8,047 bases of DNA, from the NCBI GenBank assembly GCA_948482865.1, contig CAOMHR010000068.1, positions 1 through 8,047 of the forward strand. Reading direction: 5' to 3'. The notes beneath the pieces were generated by a model. That model was not told the origin of the DNA. It searched no databases and worked only from the letters and a program-made list of their open reading frames with translations. A program made the translations under genes and the position numbers. This DNA is from Christensenellaceae bacterium. GTDB taxonomy: Bacteria; Bacillota; Clostridia; Christensenellales; Borkfalkiaceae. This document shows, piece by piece, positions 1 to 6,331 of the stretch (the stretch's first letter is position 1; every line of letters begins with the position of its first letter).

Positions 1-1487
1 GTATTCATAAGTTCCTGGTCGTGGGAAGTGAAAAGCATACAACCCTTAAAATTTTTCATACCGTTGTTTAAAGCGGTAATAGATTCAAGGTCCAAATGGT
101 TTGTCGGCTCGTCGAAAATAAGGAAATTGCTACCTTCAAGCATCATTTTTGCAAGCATACACCTTACCTTTTCGCCACCGGACAATACTTTTGCCTGCTT
201 TAACGCTTCTTCGCCGGAAAAAAGCATTCTGCCCAGCCAGCCGCGTAAATATTCTTCGTAATGGTCCTTTGAGAATTGGCTGAGCCATTCTACAAGCGTA
301 TAATTACAACCTTGGAAATATTCGTTATTATTTTCGGGGAAATACGAAGCGGTTATTGTCTTGCCCCACTTGACCGTGCCTGCGTCAGGCTGAACTTTAC
401 CGACCAAAATATCATACAGCATTGAAACCGTTGTGGATTTGTCACTGACGATACCTATTTTTTCGTCCTTCTGAACGGTGAACGATACGTTTTCGAAATA
501 CCCCTTTTTAGTAAGCCCTTCTACCATTAATATATCGTTGCCGATTTCTTTTTCGTATTTAAAGTCTATGAAAGGGTATTTTCTTAAAGACGGTTTAAAG
601 TCCGCAATCGTAAGTTTTTCAAGTTCTTTTTTTCTTGAAGTCGCCTGACGCGATTTCGAAGCGTTTGCCGCAAACCTTGCAATAAATTCCTGCAACTCTT
701 TTGCGCGCTGTTCGTTCTTTTTGTTCTGGTCGCGCTGCTGGCGGGCAAGAAGTTGGTTGGTTTCATACCAGAAATCGTAATTACCGAGCATCATATTTAT
801 CTTGCCGTAATCCACGTCGCAGATATGAGTGCAGACTTTATTTAAAAAGTGCCTATTATGCGATACTATAATTATCGTGTTTTCAAAATCCAAAAGATAA
901 TTTTCAAGCCAGCGGACAGTTTTAATGTCAAGGTTGTTGGTAGGCTCGTCCAACAGAAGTATATCGGGATTGCCGAAAAGCGCCTGAGCCAAAAGAATCT
1001 TGACCTTGCGTTTAGCGTCCATATCCGCCATAAGGGTGTCGTAAAACTCTTCGGTTACGTCCAAAGCGTTTAAAAGAGTCTGCGCTTCATATTCGGCGTC
1101 CCAACCGCCGAGTTCGGCAAACTCGCTTTCAAGCTCGCTCGCCCGCACGCCGTCGGCTTCGGTAAAATCGGCTTTGGCGTAAAGAGCGTCCTTTTCATCC
1201 ATAATTTCTATTAAGCGCTTGTGTCCGAGCATTACCGCACGAAGAACGGTGACGTTGTCGTAAGCGTTCTGGTTCTGTTGTAAAACCGACATTCTCTCGG
1301 TTTTATCCATTGAGACGTCGCCCTTGTTCGGCTCAACGTCGCCGCTCAATACCTTTAAAAAGGTTGATTTGCCTGCACCGTTCGCACCTATAATGCCGTA
1401 ACAGTTGCCCTTAGTGAATTTAAGATTTACATCTTCAAACAGCTTTTTACTGCCATATTGCAGCGATACATTGTTGACTTGTAACAT
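1..1487 (-). CDS. ybiT: ABC-F ATPase, YbiT-like translation factor (3' end cut by window)
   Basis: This is a soluble twin-ATPase of the ABC-F family, whose members bind the ribosomal E site and act on stalled or initiating ribosomes. About 495 codons are visible without a frameshift. E. coli YbiT has about 530 residues, so roughly 35 C-terminal residues lie outside. NBD1 has a normal Walker A (GANGAGKST, 34-42) and Walker B (LLLDEPTNNLD, 177-187), but its signature reads MDAKRKVK (156-163) where LSGGEKVR is expected. A charged linker (about 238-310) contains ANASKSRQATSR, nearly identical to YbiT as I recall it. NBD2 keeps LSGGEK (435-440) and FDEPTNHLD (458-466). Its Walker A reads SDKSTTVS (348-355), with Val354 at the lysine position, and Glu385 sits where the Q-loop Gln belongs. 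ATG at 1487 follows GGAG by 5 nt. The gene starts 26 bp after exporter subunit B with no terminator between, so it is probably cotranscribed. The clade is translation-associated, not a clear antibiotic-resistance ABC-F. Confidence 0.93.
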   Translation of the reverse strand, partial: MLQVNNVSLQYGSKKLFEDVNLKFTKGNCYGIIGANGAGKSTFLKVLSGDVEPNKGDVSMDKTERMSVLQQNQNAYDNVTVLRAVMLGHKRLIEIMDEKDALYAKADFTEADGVRASELESEFAELGGWDAEYEAQTLLNALDVTEEFYDTLMADMDAKRKVKILLAQALFGNPDILLLDEPTNNLDIKTVRWLENYLLDFENTIIIVSHNRHFLNKVCTHICDVDYGKINMMLGNYDFWYETNQLLARQQRDQNKKNEQRAKELQEFIARFAANASKSRQATSRKKELEKLTIADFKPSLRKYPFIDFKYEKEIGNDILMVEGLTKKGYFENVSFTVQKDEKIGIVSDKSTTVSMLYDILVGKVQPDAGTVKWGKTITASYFPENNNEYFQGCNYTLVEWLSQFSKDHYEEYLRGWLGRMLFSGEEALKQAKVLSGGEKVRCMLAKMMLEGSNFLIFDEPTNHLDLESITALNNGMKNFKGCMLFTSHDQELMN

Positions 1488-1513
1488 ATTTTCTCCGTAA
1501 TTGAATTTTATTT

Positions 1514-3274
1514 TTAAACCGCGAATTGGCTATTATATAATGTGGTATAGAACCCGTTCTGTTTTAACAGGCTTTCATGAGTGCCTTGCTCAATGATATT
1601 TCCGTCTTTCATAACGAGAATAACATCCGCTTCTTTTATGGTGGACAACCTGTGCGCGACAATAAAACTGGTTCTTCCGTTCATAAGTTTAGCAAAGGCT
1701 TCCTGAATTTTTTGCTCCGTTCTCGTGTCGATTGAAGAAGTCGCTTCATCCAAAATTAGCATAGGCGGCAGGCTCAACATAACTCTGGTTATACATAAAA
1801 GCTGCTTCTGCCCCTGCGAAAGATTGCCGCCATCTTCGGTAATTTCAGTTTCATAGCCGTCGGGCAACTGCATAATGAACTTATGCGAACCGGTTGCCTT
1901 TGCCGCCGCAATGACTTCTTCGTCCGTTGCTTCAGGTTTGCCGATTGTAATATTGTTGCGTATTGTCCCGCTCTTTAACCAGGTATCCTGCAAAACCATA
2001 CCGTAATTACTTCTTACCGATTTCCGCGTTGCTTCACTGATATTTTGACCATCTACAGAAATTGCGCCGTCAGTAGGTTCGTAAAAACGCATCAGCAAAT
2101 TTATAAGCGTAGTTTTTCCACAGCCCGTAGGACCGACAATGGCAACGCGCTGTCCCGCCTTTGCTTTAATGTTTAAGTTCTCAATAAGTTTTTTGTCCGC
2201 CGTGTAGGAAAAATATACGTTTTGAAACTCAACTTCGCCTTTGACGTTTTCAAGAACAACAGCATTCTCACTCTCTGGCGGTTGGGGCGGCTCGTCAATC
2301 AATTCGTAAATTCTGCCCGCGCAAGCCACGGCATTTTGCAATTCCGTTATTACGCCTGAAATTTCGTTAAACGGCTTCGTATACTGGTTAGCATAAAACA
2401 GTAAACTTGTAAGTCCGCCAACCGAAAAAGCGACAGGCAAAGATACGTCGCTTATAAGCAACAGCGCGCCAGAGAGCGCAACAGCCGCATATACGACAGC
2501 ATTTACGAAACGGGTTGCAGGATTTATCAGCGACGAATAGAAAATTGATTTTAACGAAGCCTTTGTTAGGCGTCCGTTTATTTCGTCAAATTTTTCAAGG
2601 TTTTCGTCTTCCCTGCCGAAAGCCTGAACAACTTTTAAATTGCCTATCATTTCGTCGATAAACGCAGTTTGTTCACCGCGTATTTCCGAAGTTTTTTTGA
2701 AAAGCGAATAAGTACGCGATGCGAAAAACTTTGCGACAAAAAGCGAAAGCGGAGTAATCACAAACACAATCAAAGCGATTATCCAATTTTTGTAGAACAT
2801 TATGCCAAGCGTTCCGATAATCGTCAGCACACCTGTGAACAGCTGCGTAAAGCCCATTAAAAGTCCGTCGGCAAACTGGTCCACGTCCGCAATGTTGCGC
2901 CCGACTATATCGCCATAAGAATGCGCGTCTATGAATTTTAAAGGCAACTTCTGAATTTTTGCAAACGCTTCTTCTCGGATATCTTTTACTACTCTGTAAG
3001 TAATTAAATTGTTGATAATGCTCATCAGCCACTGTGCAAGACAAGAAGTTGCAATAAACACGCCAATTAAAACAAAATATTCGAATATTTTATTAAAATC
3101 AACCGCCTTGCCTTCAATCAGCAAATCTACGGTGTTACCAAAGTAAATAGGAATCAATAAATTGCCTGCAACGGAAATAAGCGCAAAAAATATAGTTAAA
3201 AAAACTAAAAATTTGTAATGTTTAAGTTGTTTTAAAATACGTTTCAATATCGCTTTCTGAGAAGGTTTAGCCAT
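1514..3274 (-). CDS. Heterodimeric ABC exporter, subunit B (canonical ATPase half, TM288-like)
   Basis: This is a fused membrane-plus-ATPase half-transporter of 586 residues that should pair with the upstream gene product to export a substrate across the cytoplasmic membrane. Six hydrophobic segments lie roughly at 21-45, 64-90, 137-160, 163-187, 248-275 and 280-300. The NBD follows: A-loop Tyr357, Walker A GPTGCGKT (381-388), Q-loop Gln429, signature LSQGQ (485-489), Walker B with catalytic Glu (LILDEATSSID, 506-516) and switch His541. The LSQGQ signature is the variant typical of the catalytically competent subunit of TM287/288 or BmrCD-type heterodimers, where it faces the partner's dead site. 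The frame is open further upstream, to an ATG at 3325, but that would overlap the preceding gene by 50 bp and lacks a ribosome site. The ATG at 3274 has AAGGAGAG upstream and starts 1 bp after the upstream stop. Multidrug, peptide or lipid export are all possible; the substrate is not readable. Confidence 0.95.
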   Translation of the reverse strand: MAKPSQKAILKRILKQLKHYKFLVFLTIFFALISVAGNLLIPIYFGNTVDLLIEGKAVDFNKIFEYFVLIGVFIATSCLAQWLMSIINNLITYRVVKDIREEAFAKIQKLPLKFIDAHSYGDIVGRNIADVDQFADGLLMGFTQLFTGVLTIIGTLGIMFYKNWIIALIVFVITPLSLFVAKFFASRTYSLFKKTSEIRGEQTAFIDEMIGNLKVVQAFGREDENLEKFDEINGRLTKASLKSIFYSSLINPATRFVNAVVYAAVALSGALLLISDVSLPVAFSVGGLTSLLFYANQYTKPFNEISGVITELQNAVACAGRIYELIDEPPQPPESENAVVLENVKGEVEFQNVYFSYTADKKLIENLNIKAKAGQRVAIVGPTGCGKTTLINLLMRFYEPTDGAISVDGQNISEATRKSVRSNYGMVLQDTWLKSGTIRNNITIGKPEATDEEVIAAAKATGSHKFIMQLPDGYETEITEDGGNLSQGQKQLLCITRVMLSLPPMLILDEATSSIDTRTEQKIQEAFAKLMNGRTSFIVAHRLSTIKEADVILVMKDGNIIEQGTHESLLKQNGFYTTLYNSQFAV

Positions 3275-3275
3275 T

Positions 3276-4997
3276 TTATGCACTCTCCTTTTCAAACTGC
3301 GAATAATGTATTTCCCTGTAAACATCGCAAGTTTTCAATAACTCGTCATGAGTGCCGAGTCCTACCATTTTACCGCCGTCCAAAACAATGATTTTGTCCG
3401 CATGTCTTATTGACGAAGTGCGTTGCGACACTATAAATATTGTAGGAGCATAATCGAGCGTTTGTAACGATTTACGCAATTTTGCGTCGGTTGCGTAATC
3501 AAGCGCAGACGCGCTGTCGTCCAAAATCAAAATTTCAGGCTTTTTCACAAGCGCGCGCGCAACGGTCAAACGTTGACGTTGCCCGCCTGAAAAGTTTTTT
3601 CCGCCTTGCTCCACAACTTCGTCAAGACCGTTTTGCTTGGAATTAACCACATCCGCTGCCTGCGCGATTTCTATTGCAGAACAAATTTGTTCGTCCGTGG
3701 CGTTTTCGTCGCCCCATTTCATATTGCTGCGTATAGTACCTTCGAATAAGACGGCGCGTTGTGGAACAATACCGCATTTGTCACGCAAAACTTTATCGCC
3801 TATCACATTCACGTTTTTACCGTCTATAAAAACGCCGCCGCTCTTTACGTCGTAAAAATGCGGCAATAAATTTACAAGCGTGGTTTTACCCGCGCCGGTA
3901 CCGCCTATTATCCCTATTGTCTGACCACGTTCGGCATAAAAAGAAATGTTTTCAAGCGCGTCAATTGCCGCATTACCGTAATTTGCACATACGTTTTTAA
4001 ACTCCACAAAATGACTGCTTTCTTCCCCCGTCAAATCACCTGATTTTAACGAAGGCTGCATATCCAATACTGCTGTAATTCTTCCCGCACAGGCAAAGGA
4101 TTTTGTTACCGTGATAATTAAATTTGCAAGTTTTATAAGTTCGACAAGAATCTGGGTCATATAGTTGTACAATGCAACAACCTGCCCCCTATCAAGACTG
4201 CCACCGTCAAACTTAATTGCGCCTACATATAGCAAAATTATTATGGCTACATTAATTATGGCGTAAGTCAACGGATTCATTAACGCAGAAATTCTGCCAG
4301 CCACAAACTGCGCCTTGGTAAGTTCCGCGTTTCGTCTGTTGTACTCTTTAATCTCGCTCTCCTCTTTGCAATAAGCACGAAGAACTCTTACTCCCGTCAG
4401 AGTTTCACGCGTAGAAGCCGTAACGCCGTCAAGTTTGCCCTGCACTTTTTTATACAAAGGAATACTTGCAAGCATAATGCCGAAGACTACAACGCAAAGC
4501 ACCGCAATAGTAACAGCAAAAACGCCGCCTATGGTAACGTTTATAACAAAAGCCATTATCATTGCACCGAATACTATAAACGGAGAACGCAAAAACAGCC
4601 TTAATACAAGATTAACGCCCGACTGTATCTGATTGACGTCGCTCGTCATACGCGTAATCATTTTCGAAGTACCAAGCCCGTCAATTTCCTTATAAGAAAG
4701 CGACTGCATTTTTAAAAACAAATCGTGCCGCAATTCTTTTGAAAACCCTACGGCGGCTTTTGCCGCAAAATACTGCGCGGCAACCGTACTTATAAGCCCC
4801 ACCGCACCAAGTAACACAAGCACACCGCACATTTTAATTATATAGCCCGTTCCCGCGCCGCCGTCAATACCGTTATTGATTATCGCGGCGACAACAAGCG
4901 GCACTATAAGCTCAAACGTGGCTTCCAACAATTTAAAAAGCGGACCTAAAATACTTTGCAATATATAATGCTTTAAATATTTAAGCAGTTTAACCAT
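3276..4997 (-). CDS. Heterodimeric ABC exporter, subunit A (degenerate ATPase half, TM287-like)
   Basis: This is the first gene of the leftward operon, a 573-residue half-transporter with six N-terminal membrane segments (roughly 11-41, 51-75, 130-155, 157-180, 242-261, 273-300) and a C-terminal NBD. NBD motifs are A-loop Tyr340, Walker A GGTGAGKT (365-372), Q-loop Gln413, signature FSGGQ (469-473) and Walker B ILILDD (489-494). Asp494 stands where the catalytic Glu should be, and Gln525 replaces the switch-loop His (IVSQRTSS). Both changes are standard in the non-hydrolysing subunit of TM287/288-type exporters, so this half should bind ATP while supplying a normal signature motif to the partner's active site. 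The start at 4997 fits the usual N-terminus (MVKLLKYLKHYI), and no internal Met is possible before the first membrane helix. There is no Shine-Dalgarno sequence ahead of it, and the predicted transcription start falls at or next to the ATG. The stop overlaps nothing; subunit B starts 1 bp later. Confidence 0.95.
   Translation of the reverse strand: MVKLLKYLKHYILQSILGPLFKLLEATFELIVPLVVAAIINNGIDGGAGTGYIIKMCGVLVLLGAVGLISTVAAQYFAAKAAVGFSKELRHDLFLKMQSLSYKEIDGLGTSKMITRMTSDVNQIQSGVNLVLRLFLRSPFIVFGAMIMAFVINVTIGGVFAVTIAVLCVVVFGIMLASIPLYKKVQGKLDGVTASTRETLTGVRVLRAYCKEESEIKEYNRRNAELTKAQFVAGRISALMNPLTYAIINVAIIILLYVGAIKFDGGSLDRGQVVALYNYMTQILVELIKLANLIITVTKSFACAGRITAVLDMQPSLKSGDLTGEESSHFVEFKNVCANYGNAAIDALENISFYAERGQTIGIIGGTGAGKTTLVNLLPHFYDVKSGGVFIDGKNVNVIGDKVLRDKCGIVPQRAVLFEGTIRSNMKWGDENATDEQICSAIEIAQAADVVNSKQNGLDEVVEQGGKNFSGGQRQRLTVARALVKKPEILILDDSASALDYATDAKLRKSLQTLDYAPTIFIVSQRTSSIRHADKIIVLDGGKMVGLGTHDELLKTCDVYREIHYSQFEKESA
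3283..3290 (-). promoter_or_regulatory. Ribosome binding site of exporter subunit B
   Basis: The leftward strand reads AAGGAGAG here, 8 nt before the ATG at 3274 and inside the last codons of subunit A. It fixes the start of subunit B at 3274, not at the upstream in-frame ATG at 3325, and indicates tight translational coupling across the 1-bp gap. Confidence 0.85.
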
Positions 4998-5004
4998 ATT
5001 TTAT

Positions 5005-5033
5005 ATTTTACCAAATCACAAAATAAAAAGCAA
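5005..5033 (-). promoter_or_regulatory. Sigma-A-type promoter of the ABC operon, apparently leaderless
   Basis: On the leftward strand a -35 box TTGCTT (5033-5028) is followed after exactly 17 bp by a -10 box TAAAAT (5010-5005). A start 6-8 nt beyond the -10 box would fall at about 4997-4999, so the mRNA would begin at or within two bases of the ATG at 4997. The absence of any Shine-Dalgarno sequence ahead of this ATG agrees with leaderless initiation. Box positions are seen directly; promoter activity and start site are inferred. Confidence 0.7.
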
Positions 5034-5039
5034 TTTTAT

Positions 5040-5068
5040 TTGCAATTATTCTCAACCTTTGGTAAACT
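5040..5068 (+). promoter_or_regulatory. Sigma-A-type promoter of the RlmI-like gene
   Basis: TTGCAA (5040-5045) and TAAACT (5063-5068) are separated by 17 bp on the rightward strand. The predicted transcription start near 5075 coincides with the AGGAG ribosome site, giving a leader of only about 10 nt. It lies back to back with the leftward operon promoter, the two -35 boxes being 6 bp apart. Activity is inferred from box match and spacing only. Confidence 0.65.
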
Positions 5069-5074
5069 CGTCTC

Positions 5075-5079
5075 AGGAG
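5075..5079 (+). promoter_or_regulatory. Ribosome binding site of the RlmI-like gene
   Basis: AGGAG lies 5 nt before the ATG at 5085. It settles the start: the frame is open back to an ATG-less stretch and an upstream in-frame start at 5040 is formally possible, but that one would sit inside the -35 box and has no ribosome site. Confidence 0.9.
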
Positions 5080-5084
5080 TTTTT

Positions 5085-6248
5085 ATGCCTTACGAAATTT
5101 ATTTGAAAAAGAACGAAGAAAAACGCATTATTGCCGGACATAGCTGGGTTTACGCAAACGAAGTTGCACGGATAGAAAATAAAGATAAAAACGGTTCGCT
5201 TGCAACCGTTTATTCAAATGACGGAAGATACATCGGCAAAGGTTATATTAACCACGCGTCGAAAATTTTAGTCAGAATATTTATCCGCGGAAACGAAACA
5301 GACAACGCAGAGTACTATGCAAACGCAATAAGTACTGCAAATAATTACAGATTAAGACTGGGTTACAACAATTGTTACAGAATGGTATTTGCCGAAGCGG
5401 ACAATCTGCCTGCACTTATTATAGATAAATACGGCGATTATTTTGTTATACAGTGTCTTTCTCTCGGCATAGATTTACGCAAACAAATGATTTGCAACTG
5501 CCTTGTAAATTTGTTTTCACCAAAAGGAATTTACGAAAGAAGCGATGTTGCCGTCCGCAAAAAAGAAGGCTTGGATGAAATAAAACAAGTTTTATACGGC
5601 GAAGTTCCGGACTATTGCGAAATTTGCGAAAACGGAATCAAAATGTTAGTCGACGTAAAAAACGGGCAAAAGACGGGATACTTTTTAGACCAGAAAGAAA
5701 ACAGATTAGCGGCAAGAAAATACTGTAAAGGCGAGATATTGGACTGTTTTTGTAACAGCGGCGGTTTTTCGTTAAATGCGGCAACCGTTGCCAAGAGCGT
5801 TATGTCCTGCGACATATCTGAATTGGCATTGAAAAATGTACGCGATAACGCAAAATTGAACGGGTTCAAAAACATCACCACACTTTGCGGCGACGTTTTT
5901 GAAGTACTCAGAAATTATAAAAAAGATAAAATACAATTTGATACCGTAATTCTTGATCCGCCGGCTTTCTGTAAAACAGCTGACGAAATTAAAGACGCTT
6001 ACCGCGGCTACAAAGATATTAATCTTACCGCAATGAAAATTGTTAAAACCAGCGGATTTTTAATAACCTGTTCCTGCTCCCATTATATGAGCACAACGCT
6101 TTTCGAAAAAATGTTGATGGAAGCGACACGTGAAAGCGGACGAACTGTAAGATGTGTTGAAGTAAAAACACAGTCGCCCGATCACCCTTCGTTGCTGTGT
6201 GCAGAAGAGACAAATTACCTAAAATTCTACATTTTACAAATTATTTGA
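5085..6248 (+). CDS. rlmI: RlmI-like 23S rRNA (cytosine-C5) methyltransferase, PUA plus Rossmann MTase
   Basis: This is a class I SAM-dependent methyltransferase of the RlmI/YwbD group (COG1092), whose E. coli member makes m5C1962 in 23S rRNA. The product has 387 residues against about 396 in E. coli. An N-terminal PUA-like RNA-binding region covers about 1-75 and is followed by the RlmI middle domain (FAEADNLPALIIDKYGD, 102-118). The family motif NGQKTGYFLDQKENR is at 193-207, the SAM-binding motif I LDCFCNSGGFS at 219-229 and the acidic loop CDIS at 242-245. Motif IV is DPPAF (291-295), and TCSCS (328-332) carries Cys331 as the likely catalytic cysteine. Nothing essential appears to be missing. 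The gene stands alone on its strand, diverging from the ABC operon and ending 35 bp before a strong terminator. Assignment to the family is firm; the exact target base is inferred from homologues. Confidence 0.93.
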   Translation: MPYEIYLKKNEEKRIIAGHSWVYANEVARIENKDKNGSLATVYSNDGRYIGKGYINHASKILVRIFIRGNETDNAEYYANAISTANNYRLRLGYNNCYRMVFAEADNLPALIIDKYGDYFVIQCLSLGIDLRKQMICNCLVNLFSPKGIYERSDVAVRKKEGLDEIKQVLYGEVPDYCEICENGIKMLVDVKNGQKTGYFLDQKENRLAARKYCKGEILDCFCNSGGFSLNAATVAKSVMSCDISELALKNVRDNAKLNGFKNITTLCGDVFEVLRNYKKDKIQFDTVILDPPAFCKTADEIKDAYRGYKDINLTAMKIVKTSGFLITCSCSHYMSTTLFEKMLMEATRESGRTVRCVEVKTQSPDHPSLLCAEETNYLKFYILQII

Positions 6249-6283
6249 GCCAATTACGTATAACATAGTACTTAATAAATAGC

Positions 6284-6310
6284 AAAAAGCGCGGTTTAAC
6301 CGCGCTTTTT
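6284..6310. terminator. Bidirectional intrinsic terminator between convergent genes
   Basis: A perfect 27-bp palindrome reads AAAAAGCGCGGTT, a central T, then its exact complement. The GC core GCGCGG/CCGCGC (6289-6294 and 6300-6305) forms a hairpin with a TTTAA loop, flanked by five A on one side and five T on the other. It therefore presents hairpin plus U-tract on both strands, terminating the RlmI-like gene (stop at 6248) rightward and the aminopeptidase (stop at 6332) leftward. Confidence 0.93.
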
Positions 6311-6331
6311 AATTACTTATAAGGTTTAAAA

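Noticed and set aside
1..1073. Rightward open frames at 28-261 and 849-1073
   Set aside because: They are antisense to the ABC-F gene, have no ribosome sites and encode nothing recognisable.
1..1487. Possible frameshift or assembly error behind the odd NBD2 Walker A of the ABC-F protein
   Set aside because: The frame was followed codon by codon through 421-450 and stays intact on both sides, with conserved family sequence before and after, so the altered motif is a true substitution pattern in this sequence.
1533..1560. TATATAAT on the leftward strand as an internal promoter for the ABC-F gene
   Set aside because: It lies in coding sequence of exporter subunit B, and I find no acceptable -35 box 16-18 bp upstream.
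2673..3044. A 123-codon leftward open frame inside exporter subunit B
   Set aside because: It is an out-of-frame shadow of a strongly conserved transporter gene; the translation has no coherent domain pattern.
3276..3325. Upstream ATG at 3325 as the start of exporter subunit B
   Set aside because: It would overlap subunit A by 50 bp and has no ribosome site, while ATG at 3274 has AAGGAGAG at good spacing and gives the usual family N-terminus.
5040..5084. Extended N-terminus of the RlmI-like protein beginning at 5040
   Set aside because: That start lies in the -35 box and lacks a ribosome site; AGGAG at 5075-5079 points to ATG 5085, where the family's PUA domain begins.
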